Part shown: positions 1 through 9,878 of the stretch, piece by piece | Layout: each line of letters starts with the position of its first letter | Numbering within the stretch: position 1 is the first letter of the stretch | Source of the DNA: an uncultured Acetobacteraceae bacterium | GTDB lineage: Bacteria; Pseudomonadota; Alphaproteobacteria; Acetobacterales; Acetobacteraceae | NCBI GenBank assembly: GCA_946476985.1 | Contig: CAMKWS010000010.1 | Location: 1-55,823 of the forward strand | Reading direction: 5' to 3' | DNA: 55,823 nucleotides | Position numbers and translations under genes: made by a program | The notes under the pieces: model-generated | Told to the model about the DNA's origin: nothing | Database searches by the model: none | The model's input: the letters and a program-made list of their open reading frames with translations, nothing else

Positions 1-53
1 AACTACCGGCTCTGACCCGGTCAGCCCTGGTTCGAATCCAGGTCTCCCAGCCA
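1..53 (+). tRNA. tRNA-Gln (CTG), 5' end cut by window
   Basis: This is the 3' two thirds of a tRNA. It has the anticodon arm ACCGG-CTCTGAC-CCGGT (anticodon CTG, reading CAG glutamine codons), the T arm with TTCGAAT, the 3' acceptor strand TCTCCCA, discriminator G and an encoded CCA. It is identical base for base to the matching part of the complete copy that starts 35 bases downstream. The acceptor and D arms lie outside the window. Confidence 0.93.
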
Positions 54-88
54 TTATGTTTGCAGAAGGGATGATCCATCCCGCCGCT

Positions 89-162
89 TGGGAGATAGTT
101 TAGCGGTAGAACTACCGGCTCTGACCCGGTCAGCCCTGGTTCGAATCCAGGTCTCCCAGCCA
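89..162 (+). tRNA. tRNA-Gln (CTG)
   Basis: This complete 74-base tRNA folds as a normal cloverleaf. The acceptor is TGGGAGA/TCTCCCA, with the U1-A72 pair that is typical of bacterial tRNA-Gln. The D arm is GTTT-AGCGGTA-GAAC, the anticodon loop CTCTGAC (anticodon CTG), the T arm CCTGG-TTCGAAT-CCAGG, and CCA is encoded. A run of six T follows directly (163-168) and may end transcription. It is a tandem duplicate of the copy at 1-53. Confidence 0.96.
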
Positions 163-318
163 TTTTTTCTAAGAAAATTACGTTCTTCTAAGGCTGCTTT
201 AAGTATCTGTGGCGTGGTGTGCAGTCGCGTTGTGGCTCTTTCTTTGTAGCTGGGTTATGGTGCGGCCTGTATTTAGAGTTTTTTCTTTAGACATGAGCAG
301 CTGGAGCGTGACGTTAAA

Positions 319-1710
319 GTGGCCGTAAAAGTATCACCTGATCTGATCTCCCGTTATGGGGGGAATCTTCCACGCTATACCAGTTATCCAACGGCTGTTA
401 GTTTTTCGACTGATATTGGTCCTGCTGATGTAGAAGGCTGGTTGGCCCAGCTAGAGGCCGATCAATCAGTCTCGCTTTATTTCCATACGCCTTTTTGTGA
501 TGAGCTTTGCCGCTTTTGTGCGTGTAATACTGCGGTGATGCGCCATGAAGATGGGCGTAAAGCCTATGGTGATCTTCTCATAGATGAGATGCAGCGCATG
601 GTAGCTCTTGTAGGGAAAGGGCGGCTTGTACGGCATCTTCATTTTGGTGGGGGGACCCCTACCACGCTGCCTGCAGAGACACTTCGTGCCATCATGGCTG
701 CTGTGCGAGAGAATTTTCGTTTCTCCGATGATGCTGAGCTAGCAATGGAGCTTGACCCTCGCCATGTACCAGAGGGAGCCCTTCCTTTATTGGGAGAGTT
801 AGGATTTAATCGAATTAGCTTTGGTGTGCAGGACTTAGACCCTAAGGTTCAGGAAACTTGTGGGCGTATTCAGTCGTATGAGCAAACAATAGCTTGTGTG
901 AAGCAAGCACGAGAAGCTGGTGTAAATGGGGTGAATATCGACCTCATTTATGGCTTGCCTTACCAAACATTGGAAACAGTGCGCGACACGGCTGAGCGTA
1001 TTGTTGAGATGCAACCGGATAGATTGGCGGTATTTGGATATGCGCATGTTCCGTGGAAGCAAAAACGTCAGCAATTAATCCCGCAGGATTCTTTGCCGTC
1101 TTCAGCAGAGCGTCTTGCACAAACAGCCGTGATAGACGAAGTCCTGGTTGCAGCTGGTTATCAACCTATCGGTTTAGATCATTACGCACGGGCAGATGAC
1201 GCTATGGCAAAGGCCTATAAGGCAGGCGAGCTTCATCGCAATTTCCAAGGTTATACAGTGGATCCATCCCCTGTGTTATTAGGAATGGGAGCTTCAGCCA
1301 TTTCTATGACGCCGGAAGGTTTCTTCCAAAATATTCCTAGTGCTGCGGCCTATACGCGGGCGATTAAAGAGACCTCCTCTTTGCCGATTGCTCGCGGGGT
1401 GTTCCGGACAATGGAAGACCGTATGAGGGGACGCATTATTGAGGTGATTATGTGTAATCTCGGGGTGGATCTCGCGGAGCAGGTGCCAGAGGGAGACGAT
1501 TTTCGGAAGGTCTTTGCAGTAGAATTAGAGGCACTGAAGCAGTTTGAAGCTGATGGGCTTGTCCAGTGGCAGGGGGCGAAGGTTTCATTAACAGAGGCAG
1601 GAGAGCCCTTCTTGCGGCATTTTGCCGCTGTGTTTGATAAGAGACGACAAGAGCTTGCAGCTACCGCAGAAGAAGGGAAAGCAACGCCTCGTTTTTCATC
1701 GTCTTTGTGA
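319..1710 (+). CDS. hemN: Oxygen-independent coproporphyrinogen III oxidase (HemN)
   Basis: This radical-SAM enzyme converts coproporphyrinogen III to protoporphyrinogen IX without oxygen, in cytoplasmic haem synthesis. The protein has 463 aa, close to the usual length of about 457. The cluster cysteines are C60, C64 and C67 in the PFCDELCRFCACN segment, followed by the GGGTPT motif near residue 110 and a HemN C-terminal domain. The start is GTG, with a GGAG about 12 bases upstream. The gene stands alone between the tRNA-Gln pair and guaB. hemB, an earlier haem step, lies far away at 43673. I see no clear FNR/Anr box in the 150 bases upstream. Confidence 0.95.
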   Translation: MAVKVSPDLISRYGGNLPRYTSYPTAVSFSTDIGPADVEGWLAQLEADQSVSLYFHTPFCDELCRFCACNTAVMRHEDGRKAYGDLLIDEMQRMVALVGKGRLVRHLHFGGGTPTTLPAETLRAIMAAVRENFRFSDDAELAMELDPRHVPEGALPLLGELGFNRISFGVQDLDPKVQETCGRIQSYEQTIACVKQAREAGVNGVNIDLIYGLPYQTLETVRDTAERIVEMQPDRLAVFGYAHVPWKQKRQQLIPQDSLPSSAERLAQTAVIDEVLVAAGYQPIGLDHYARADDAMAKAYKAGELHRNFQGYTVDPSPVLLGMGASAISMTPEGFFQNIPSAAAYTRAIKETSSLPIARGVFRTMEDRMRGRIIEVIMCNLGVDLAEQVPEGDDFRKVFAVELEALKQFEADGLVQWQGAKVSLTEAGEPFLRHFAAVFDKRRQELAATAEEGKATPRFSSSL

Positions 1711-1887
1711 AGTGAGGCAATAAGGCAGGGGGGTGTTTCGTACTTCAAAAATGAGAGAGAAAGGGAAATGGTAAAGGAAGATGAGTTTTTTTCCTTAACG
1801 TAAAAGCGAATTCCCTTTGCTTCACTTGCGAGAGTGCGTTATGAAACCCTGCCAACAGCTTAATGCGTCTAAAAGGCGCAAGACTGA

Positions 1888-3420
<1,533 letters not shown>

Positions 3421-3458
3421 GAGAAATTTTTCTCTTTCTTCTTGTTAGAAAACACGGT

Positions 3459-3485
3459 AGCAGCGGGGGCATGACCCCCGCTGCT
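3459..3485 (+). promoter_or_regulatory. Perfect hairpin enclosing the rsmB-like start codon
   Basis: The arms AGCAGCGGGGG (3459-3469) and CCCCCGCTGCT (3475-3485) are an 11-bp perfect inverted repeat. The five-base loop CATGA contains the ATG of the downstream methyltransferase gene. The only G-rich ribosome-site-like sequence lies inside the 5' arm. No T-run follows, so it is not a canonical terminator for guaB. A role in translational control of the methyltransferase is inferred. Confidence 0.6.
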
Positions 3486-4784
3486 CGTCTTTCTGGTGCG
3501 ATTGATCTGCTTTGTGCGATCCAAAACGCACCCCATCGCCCAGCTGATGCTGTGGCTAATAATTTCTTTCGTGAACGTCGGTACATTGGTGGTGGTGACC
3601 GCCGTGCTATCTCCACATTGGTCTGGGACGTCTTGCGTGCGTGGCGGCGTTTGCACTGGCATTTGCGGGCGGATCTTCGCTATCGGAATGAGGATATTTC
3701 GCCTCGTCTGCTTTGTGCGGCAATGTTGCATTTTGTCGGACAGCCTCTTTCGTCCGTTGCTGCTCTCTTCAGTGGAGAGAGATATGCGCCATCTCCTTTA
3801 GGGGAGAGAGAACAGGTCATGCTGCAGGCATTGGAGGGGGAAGAGCTAAGTAATGATAAGCAATCTCTTCCTGTTCGGTTAGAATATCCAGACTGGCTGC
3901 ACCCTTATATCGAAAAAGATTTTGGTGAGCGGTTAGAGGATGAAATGAAGGCGCTTATGGGAGCTCCTTCGTTAGATTTACGTGTGAATTTACTCAAAGG
4001 AACACGTGAGGAGGCTTTGCGTCGTCTAAAGCGAGAAGGTTTTAGGGCAGAGCTAACCTCTCTTTCTCCTTGGGGGCTCAGGCTAGAGGGGCGTCAGCCA
4101 GTTACAGCCTCGCCAATTTTCCGTGAGGGACTGGTTGAGATACAGGATGAGGGAAGTCAGCTGATTGCAGCTGCGGTGGATGCACGCCCTGGGCAGCGTA
4201 TGCTAGATTATTGCGCTGGAGCTGGTGGAAAAACGCTGGCTATTGCGATGACGATGGAAAATAAAGGGCAGATTTTTGCATGTGATGTCTCCCGTGTACG
4301 GTTGGAAGGTGCGGTAAAACGTTTACGCCGTGCCGGTGTGCATAACGTGACACGTCATTTATTTGCTGAGGGTGATAAATGGGCCAAGCGGCGTGAAGGG
4401 CAGTTTGATACTGTCTTAGTCGATGCGCCATGCTCAGGTACGGGGACGTGGCGTAGAAATCCAGATGCGCGTTTACGGTTGACGGAGCAAGATATTCAAG
4501 AGCTCTGCGTCAAACAGGCTGCGATTTTGGAGATTGCGGCACGGCTGGTGCGCCCTGGTGGCAAGTTGGTTTATGCGACATGCTCATTATTATCCGTAGA
4601 AAATCAGGACCAGATTGCCGCTTTTCTGCAGAAACATAATGAGTATAAGCCGCTGGATAGTGAGCGTATTTCTCACCTATTGCCAGATGATTTACGCCAA
4701 AGCCCTCTCTTTTCGCTAACGCCGCATGGCTATGGAACTGATGGGTTCTTTGTTGGAGCGATGGAGAAAGTCACAAGCGTGTAA
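3471..4784 (+). CDS. rsmB: RsmB/NOP-family 16S rRNA (cytosine-C5) methyltransferase
   Basis: This SAM-dependent enzyme probably methylates a cytosine of 16S rRNA. The protein has 437 aa: an N-terminal NusB-like RNA-binding domain (about 1-135) and a C-terminal methyltransferase domain. The SAM-binding stretch is LDYCAGAGGKT. Both family cysteines are present: C321 in DAPCSGTGTW and C371 in YATCSL. The start is fixed by the N-terminal pattern MTPAARL and lies in the loop of a strong hairpin. The exact target base is not shown by sequence, so the symbol follows family membership. A position just downstream of guaB suggests readthrough expression. Confidence 0.88.
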   Translation: MTPAARLSGAIDLLCAIQNAPHRPADAVANNFFRERRYIGGGDRRAISTLVWDVLRAWRRLHWHLRADLRYRNEDISPRLLCAAMLHFVGQPLSSVAALFSGERYAPSPLGEREQVMLQALEGEELSNDKQSLPVRLEYPDWLHPYIEKDFGERLEDEMKALMGAPSLDLRVNLLKGTREEALRRLKREGFRAELTSLSPWGLRLEGRQPVTASPIFREGLVEIQDEGSQLIAAAVDARPGQRMLDYCAGAGGKTLAIAMTMENKGQIFACDVSRVRLEGAVKRLRRAGVHNVTRHLFAEGDKWAKRREGQFDTVLVDAPCSGTGTWRRNPDARLRLTEQDIQELCVKQAAILEIAARLVRPGGKLVYATCSLLSVENQDQIAAFLQKHNEYKPLDSERISHLLPDDLRQSPLFSLTPHGYGTDGFFVGAMEKVTSV

Positions 4785-4873
4785 AGATAATGTGAAGAGT
4801 AAGAGGAGCTGAAGGGCTCTCTTGCCTCCGATTATGCGCTATGTGTAAATTAAGTATGAAAATGTCTTAATAT

Positions 4874-4905
4874 TCACGTAGATAGCTCAAGGACTATTTA
4901 CGTGA
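4874..4905 (+). promoter_or_regulatory. Leader hairpin upstream of the antiporter gene
   Basis: TCACGTAGATAG (4874-4885) pairs with CTATTTACGTGA (4894-4905) over 12 positions with one G-T wobble, around an 8-base loop. It lies about 45 bases before the chosen antiporter start. No T-run follows. It could be an operator or an RNA element. The sequence does not match any riboswitch consensus I know. Confidence 0.4.
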
Positions 4906-4950
4906 GTGAGGGTGTGTGGCCTTGCAAAGAAGGGGGAAAACGGCACCTGT

Positions 4951-6795
4951 ATGGCGTATGAAGTTCTCTTTGGCATCGTTCTAACATTTGGGGCAGGGAT
5001 GCTCGCGCAATGGGTTGCGTGGCGTTTGCGGCTGCCTGCTATTGCCTTCTTATTTGCCATAGGGTTTTTGTTTGGCCCTGTGTTGGGGCTTTTGCACCCG
5101 TCTGAAGCATTAGGACATGCTTTTAGGCCACTTGTAGCGATGCTTGTGGCTCTCATTGTGTTTGAGGGCGGTATGGCGCTGGATATCCGACAGCTGAGAG
5201 AGGCTGGGCAGGGGGTCGCGCGCCTTACGATGGTAGCATTGCCGATTAACTGGGTTTTAGGGGCTCTCGCCGCACATTATGTTGCCCATTTAGAATGGGG
5301 CACGTCTTTTCTTTTTGGGGCCATTATTGTGGTGACGGGCCCAACAGTTATTCTGCCACTGCTTCGGAGTGCGAAGCTACATCCCCGTGTTGCGGCTTTC
5401 TTACGCTGGGAAGCTATCGTGAATGACCCTCTCGGGGCCATTTTGGCGGCAGTGGTTATGCAGATCATGTTGTTACATGTTGATCTACATAAGCAGTTAT
5501 TTTTTGAGCATACTTTGCCCGACATGTTAGCTGCGGGTGCTTTGTCCGTCGCTGCGGGTATCTTGCCTGCGTACCTTATGCGTTATCTCTTCACACGGGA
5601 CCTGATGCCAGAGTTGCTGAAGGTACCTGTCATGGTGACGCTTGCGCTTATCGTGTTTGAGAGCTGCACGATAGTGATGGAAGGTGCTGGGCTGATCGCC
5701 GTTACCGTGTTTGGCATGACACTGACCAACCTGCATATTCCTGGGTTGAATGAGCTTCGGAGGACCAAAGAATCACTTGTGATTTTGATGGTCTCTGTGT
5801 TGTTTATTTTGCTGACGGCAGATCTACATCGAGCTGCTTTGGCTCGGCTTTCAATCCCTATCTTATTACTAACACTTGTTGTGTTATTTATAGTTCGACC
5901 TTTAGGGATCTTTCTTTCAACCCTACGGACAACCATGAGTTGGCAGGAACGGCTGTTTGTTGGGTGGATTGCTCCTAGGGGAATTGTCGCTGCGGCGGTG
6001 GCTGGGGCTGCTGGTATCAAATTATCAGAAGCAGGTTACGCATCTGCTGATCTTGTGATGCCAGCCGTTTTTGCGGTGATCGCTGTGACGATGATCTGTC
6101 ATGGTTTTTCTCTGGGGCCTTTGGCACGGAGATTACAGCTTACATTGTCTAATGAACCGGCTTTGGTCATCCTTGGGGGAAGTGCGTGGTCAACTGACTT
6201 AGCTGCGTGCTTGCATAATGAGAATGTACCTGTGTTGGTGGTCGACACTACTATGCAAGACCTCATGGCTGCGGCGCGGCAGGGGGTGCCGGTATTAAAG
6301 ACGGAGCTTCTTTCTGCTGCAGGACAGGAATCTTTAGAGGAGCGCCCAGCAGATTACCTGATAGCAACGACTGGGGATGCAATTTACAACGGTATGGTAT
6401 GCGGCCATTTGGCTCCGCATATGGGGCGGGAGAGGGTGTTCCAGGTAAGCCCCGGCGCCGCGAGGCTAGACCTCTATCGTGGCTTATCTAGGGATGCGAG
6501 AGGGAAAGTTTTTGGTGAGCCAGGCTGGAGTTATAGTTTTTTCGATACGCTCTATAGTCGAGATTGGCGTTTTAGCTGTCATACCGTAACAGAGGAAACA
6601 ATTGAGCGGTTCGAGAAAGAAGAAAATCGCATTGATCTTCTTATTGTCCGTCGTGGAACAGGTATTTTTATTCGTTCAGCAGAAGATCAAGTGCGGGCTA
6701 TGCCTGTTGTTGGTGACTTAGTTGTGTCTATGGTTTCTCCCGGAGGGCAGGAGCAGGAAGAGGAAGAAGAAAAAGAACCTCCTGAGGAAAAGTAG
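4951..6795 (+). CDS. Cation:proton antiporter (CPA1/NhaP-type) with C-terminal regulatory domain
   Basis: This integral inner-membrane protein is predicted to exchange Na+ or K+ for protons. At 614 aa, the first ~410 residues hold about a dozen hydrophobic segments of the sodium/hydrogen exchanger family, including VVTGPTV and the conserved acidic segment WEAIVNDPLGAI. A soluble nucleotide-binding-like domain follows, beginning LVILGGSAWSTDLAACL, similar to TrkA-N. The tail is strikingly acidic (a run of Glu near the C-terminus). I chose ATG 4951 over the in-frame GTG at 4906 because GAAGGGGG precedes it and the protein then starts directly in a membrane helix. The ion is not identifiable from sequence. 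An orphan response regulator follows. Confidence 0.87.
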   Translation: MAYEVLFGIVLTFGAGMLAQWVAWRLRLPAIAFLFAIGFLFGPVLGLLHPSEALGHAFRPLVAMLVALIVFEGGMALDIRQLREAGQGVARLTMVALPINWVLGALAAHYVAHLEWGTSFLFGAIIVVTGPTVILPLLRSAKLHPRVAAFLRWEAIVNDPLGAILAAVVMQIMLLHVDLHKQLFFEHTLPDMLAAGALSVAAGILPAYLMRYLFTRDLMPELLKVPVMVTLALIVFESCTIVMEGAGLIAVTVFGMTLTNLHIPGLNELRRTKESLVILMVSVLFILLTADLHRAALARLSIPILLLTLVVLFIVRPLGIFLSTLRTTMSWQERLFVGWIAPRGIVAAAVAGAAGIKLSEAGYASADLVMPAVFAVIAVTMICHGFSLGPLARRLQLTLSNEPALVILGGSAWSTDLAACLHNENVPVLVVDTTMQDLMAAARQGVPVLKTELLSAAGQESLEERPADYLIATTGDAIYNGMVCGHLAPHMGRERVFQVSPGAARLDLYRGLSRDARGKVFGEPGWSYSFFDTLYSRDWRFSCHTVTEETIERFEKEENRIDLLIVRRGTGIFIRSAEDQVRAMPVVGDLVVSMVSPGGQEQEEEEEKEPPEEK

Positions 6796-6845
6796 TTTTG
6801 TAAGAATATTCGAGTTATATTACTGTTGTTTTAGAGATTTGCTTA

Positions 6846-6864
6846 TAGCAAGAACGGCTTGCTA
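6846..6864. promoter_or_regulatory. Palindrome upstream of response regulator gene
   Basis: TAGCAAG (6846-6852) and CTTGCTA (6858-6864) form a perfect 7-bp inverted repeat around AACGG. It lies about 60 bases before the response-regulator ATG and after the antiporter stop. No T-run follows, so an operator (possibly autoregulatory) is more likely than a terminator. This is inference only. Confidence 0.35.
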
Positions 6865-6922
6865 AGTAGGGAATGGTCAAAACATGCCCTATCCGATGCA
6901 CTTAGAATAGGATTTAGATATT

Positions 6923-7636
6923 ATGACTGTTCATCACTCAATTTTGATTGTTGACGATGATGATGCCCTCCGTCCGATTCTTGCAGAACAGTTACAAGAA
7001 GGGGGCGCATACAGAGTAGAAGAGGCCGCATCTCTTGCTGAAGCAGGAGAGGTTCTTGCACAATCTAATAATCGGATTGATATGATTTTGCTCGACCTCC
7101 ATTTGCCAGATGGTAATGGGCGCGATTTCTGCGCACAGCTGCGTGCAAAGTCGATTCGTACGCCGATTATCATGATGACAGGCTCTCATGATGAAGAGGA
7201 TGTGGTGCGTGGTTTGGATGCGGGGGCGAATGATTATGTCTCTAAGCCATTCCGTATTGGCGAACTGAAAGCGCGTGTACGTGTGCAGCTGCGCTTGTTC
7301 GAAAATAGTGAAGATGTTGTGTTCGATATTGGCTCTTATGTCTTCCACCCAGCGAGCAAACAGTTAACAGACCGTAGAACTAGCCAGCGTATTCATCTGA
7401 CAGAGAAAGAAACGGCTATCTTAAAGTTTCTTTATCGTGCAGGTGGAAAACCAGTTGAGCGTGAGGTGCTGTTGCATGAGGTTTGGGGGTATCATGCCTC
7501 TGTTACGACCCACACGCTGGAGACGCATATTTATCGTTTGCGTCAGAAGATTGAACCGGAGCAGGGCCGTGCAGGCCTTTTGCTTACAGAGGGCGGCGGG
7601 TATTGTCTTAACCTTAGCCAACAGCGCTCCCTGTAA
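6923..7636 (+). CDS. Two-component response regulator, OmpR/PhoB family
   Basis: This cytoplasmic transcription regulator has 237 aa. The receiver domain (about 5-120) has acidic pocket residues around D11-D14, phospho-acceptor D58 (LLDLHLPDG), T86 and K108 (YVSKPF). A winged-helix DNA-binding domain follows (about 135-230), with the family patterns LTEKETAILKFL and THIYRLRQKIE. The start is ATG with AGGA about 10 bases upstream. No histidine kinase gene lies next to it, so it is an orphan in this window. The neighbouring cation antiporter and the palindrome before the gene are the only hints to what it controls. A strong terminator follows. Confidence 0.93.
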   Translation: MTVHHSILIVDDDDALRPILAEQLQEGGAYRVEEAASLAEAGEVLAQSNNRIDMILLDLHLPDGNGRDFCAQLRAKSIRTPIIMMTGSHDEEDVVRGLDAGANDYVSKPFRIGELKARVRVQLRLFENSEDVVFDIGSYVFHPASKQLTDRRTSQRIHLTEKETAILKFLYRAGGKPVEREVLLHEVWGYHASVTTHTLETHIYRLRQKIEPEQGRAGLLLTEGGGYCLNLSQQRSL

Positions 7637-7650
7637 GGTAGAGAGTGTAG

Positions 7651-7682
7651 AAGCCAAGGGTGATGTTCACCCTTGGCTTTTT
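7651..7682 (+). terminator. Rho-independent terminator after response regulator
   Basis: AAGCCAAGGGTGA (7651-7663) pairs perfectly with TCACCCTTGGCTT (7667-7679) around TGT, followed by a T-run to 7682. The exonuclease III gene converges from the other side. Confidence 0.92.
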
Positions 7683-7702
7683 ATATAGCGGCGTACGCTG
7701 TA

Positions 7703-8497
7703 TTAGAGAGCGATCTCCATAAGGACTGGGGCGTGATCAGAAGGAGATTCCCAGTCTCGTGCAGAGCTGATGACCTCGATGGATTTGAGGCCAGAAATAA
7801 TATCTGTTGTCGCCCAAATATGATCTAACCGCCGCCCACGATTGGATTTTTTCCAGTCACGATTGCGGTAAGACCACCATGTATAAAGCTTTTCAGATTC
7901 AGGAATGTGAGTCCGCATTGCATCCTCAAATCCTGTCTGCATCCATTTTATTAAACGGCTGGTTTCTGGTGGTGTGTGGCTGACAATTTTAAGCAACTGG
8001 CGATGGCTCCATACGTCATTCTCCAGTGGAGCGATATTGAGATCTCCTACAAGAATACTGCGTTTAGGAGGGTTCTTTTGAAACCAGGCTTCAGCTTCAT
8101 CTAAAAATTGTAGTTTGTGTGCAAATTTCTCATTTTCTTGCGGGTCGGGGGTATCACCACCAGCAGGAACATAGAAATTATGTAACGTGACAGGCCCTGA
8201 TTTGGTGTCGATAGATGCCGCAACGTGCCGACAATCGGTTTTGCCGCACCAGTCTGGTGTTTCAGGTACGGCTGTTAGCGGTGTGCGTGAGAGGATCGTC
8301 ACACCATTATAGCTTTTCATGCCGCGATAGAGCTGGTGGGGGAAGCCTGCCTCCTTAAGGGCATCTTCTGGGTAAAGCGGGTCCGGTACTTTCGTTTCCT
8401 GAAGGCAAATGACATCAGGAGCATATTCGTCGATAAGACGTTTTAGCGAAGGCAGCCGAAGCCGAAGCGAATTGATATTCCATGTAATAAGGCGCAT
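7703..8497 (-). CDS. xth: Exodeoxyribonuclease III (AP endonuclease)
   Basis: This cytoplasmic base-excision repair enzyme cleaves at abasic sites and removes 3' blocking groups. It has 264 aa, the usual length for ExoIII. The metal and catalytic residues of the family are visible: N7 (ITWNIN), E34 (LQETK), the GDLNIAP pair and the C-terminal SDHAP histidine. The ATG lies in a 91-base gap shared with the divergent dipeptidase gene. It converges on the response-regulator terminator. Confidence 0.95.
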   Translation of the reverse strand: MRLITWNINSLRLRLPSLKRLIDEYAPDVICLQETKVPDPLYPEDALKEAGFPHQLYRGMKSYNGVTILSRTPLTAVPETPDWCGKTDCRHVAASIDTKSGPVTLHNFYVPAGGDTPDPQENEKFAHKLQFLDEAEAWFQKNPPKRSILVGDLNIAPLENDVWSHRQLLKIVSHTPPETSRLIKWMQTGFEDAMRTHIPESEKLYTWWSYRNRDWKKSNRGRRLDHIWATTDIISGLKSIEVISSARDWESPSDHAPVLMEIAL

Positions 8498-8588
8498 GCC
8501 TTTTGATCCTCTCTATAGCGGTAAATTTCAAGAGGGATCTTGCAGCTGTTATATATAATGCCACTTAGAGAAGGTAAGAGAGGAATAA

Positions 8589-9611
8589 ATGATGCACACA
8601 CCCGTTTTTGTCATTGATACACATATCGATATCCCTTGGCAGGAAAAGACGCCAGAAGGGTTGCCAGCTTGGCAAAAACAAGATCAAGGCGATATTGCTC
8701 TTTTAGATACTCCACGGCGTTTTACGGTCCCTAAAGCGCAAAAAGGCAAGCTAAGTGCAGCGTGCCTTGCGGCATATACGCCTCAAGCAGCACTTGATGA
8801 TATAGGCCATAATGCGGCGTGGATGCGTGCTCAGGCAATGTTAAGAACCATTGAGGAGATGGTTCCTCAATATATCAAAGATGATGCTGCTCTTTGCCGG
8901 ACAGTTGCAGAAATACGTGCGGCTGAACAAGCAGGAAAGCTTGCCGTGATTGCAGTGATGGAGAATGGTTATCCCCTAGCGGATGATCCTGCACGGGTGG
9001 AGTATCTCGCGCAAACATATGGTGTGCGGTACATGACGCTTACTCATAATGGGCACAATTTACTGGCTGATTCTGCCGTGGTGCGCCAGGGGCCGGAGGA
9101 AATGCACAGAGGGCTGTCCAACCTGGGGAAGACGGTAATTGCTGAAATGAATCGGCATGGGGTGTTAGTGGATGTTTCTCATGCCTCAAAAAAAACAATG
9201 CTACAGGCTGTAGACGTTTCTGAAGTACCAGTGTTTGCGAGCCATTCTTGTGTGAGGTCTTTGTGTGACCACCCCAGAAATCTTGATGACGAACAGCTAG
9301 ACGCATTGAAAGCAAATGGTGGTGTAATTCAGATTACAGCGATGGGGTCCTTTTTACGTGCTGGCGGTGGGGGCACCTTATCAGATTTAGGAGAGCATAT
9401 TTCTTATGCTGTAAAACGCATGGGGATAGAACATGTGGGTATTTCGTCTGACTTTGATGGAGGCGGTGGGATCGCCGGGTGGAGAGATACCAGTGAGACC
9501 CAGAATGTGGTTGATCTGCTAAAGCAGCGTGGTTTCGATAAAAGCGAAGTGAGTGCTTTATGTGGGGGAAATATGCTGCGTCTTTTAGAGAGAGCTGAGA
9601 GGCAAAAATAG
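8589..9611 (+). CDS. Membrane dipeptidase (peptidase family M19)
   Basis: This zinc hydrolase of the renal dipeptidase family cleaves dipeptides, including D-amino-acid-containing ones in some members. It has 340 aa and the expected binuclear metal ligands: H12 and D14 (DTHIDIP), E125 (VMENGYP), H198 (VDVSHAS) and H219 (FASHS), plus a late Asp in SSDFDGGGG. No signal peptide is seen, so a cytoplasmic location is likely despite the family name. The start ATG is preceded by GAGAGGAA. The gene stands alone, with 267 bases to uvrC. Confidence 0.9.
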   Translation: MMHTPVFVIDTHIDIPWQEKTPEGLPAWQKQDQGDIALLDTPRRFTVPKAQKGKLSAACLAAYTPQAALDDIGHNAAWMRAQAMLRTIEEMVPQYIKDDAALCRTVAEIRAAEQAGKLAVIAVMENGYPLADDPARVEYLAQTYGVRYMTLTHNGHNLLADSAVVRQGPEEMHRGLSNLGKTVIAEMNRHGVLVDVSHASKKTMLQAVDVSEVPVFASHSCVRSLCDHPRNLDDEQLDALKANGGVIQITAMGSFLRAGGGGTLSDLGEHISYAVKRMGIEHVGISSDFDGGGGIAGWRDTSETQNVVDLLKQRGFDKSEVSALCGGNMLRLLERAERQK

Positions 9612-9847
9612 GAATGTCAAGCCTAGGAAGTTGCGTTTTGGTAATAAGAAGTGCTTTTTTGTCCACTAATTTTTTTTGGGAAAGGGATTGACACTTATTT
9701 AAAAGAACATTGCGGGGATGTTGTCGAAAAGGAGATATCCTCATTCCATAAATCCTTATTTTTCAATTAGTTGTTTTAAGTGATGAAAAAATAGGCAATC
9801 TATAAAAACAAGAGAGAAACCCTAAGCTGCATGCATTTGCCCTTAGA

Positions 9848-9868
9848 GTATTCACAGCTTTTTCCACA
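9848..9868 (+). promoter_or_regulatory. Two DnaA-box-like 9-mers upstream of uvrC
   Basis: GTATTCACA (9848-9856) matches the TTWTNCACA DnaA-box consensus at 8 of 9 positions. TTTTCCACA (9860-9868) matches at all 9. Both are in the same orientation, three bases apart, 10-30 bases before the uvrC ATG. Binding by DnaA is inferred. Two boxes are too few to suggest an origin. Confidence 0.4.
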
Positions 9869-9878
9869 GGAATAGTGG

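Noticed and set aside
5583-6020. 145-codon minus-strand frame inside the antiporter gene
   Set aside because: It is antisense to conserved membrane helices. Its composition (Ile/Thr/Ser-rich) is what the reverse of such helices gives.
9688-9710. sigma70 promoter from TTGACA at 9688 for uvrC
   Set aside because: The -35 match is perfect, but no acceptable -10 element is found at 16-18 bases (TGCGGG region).
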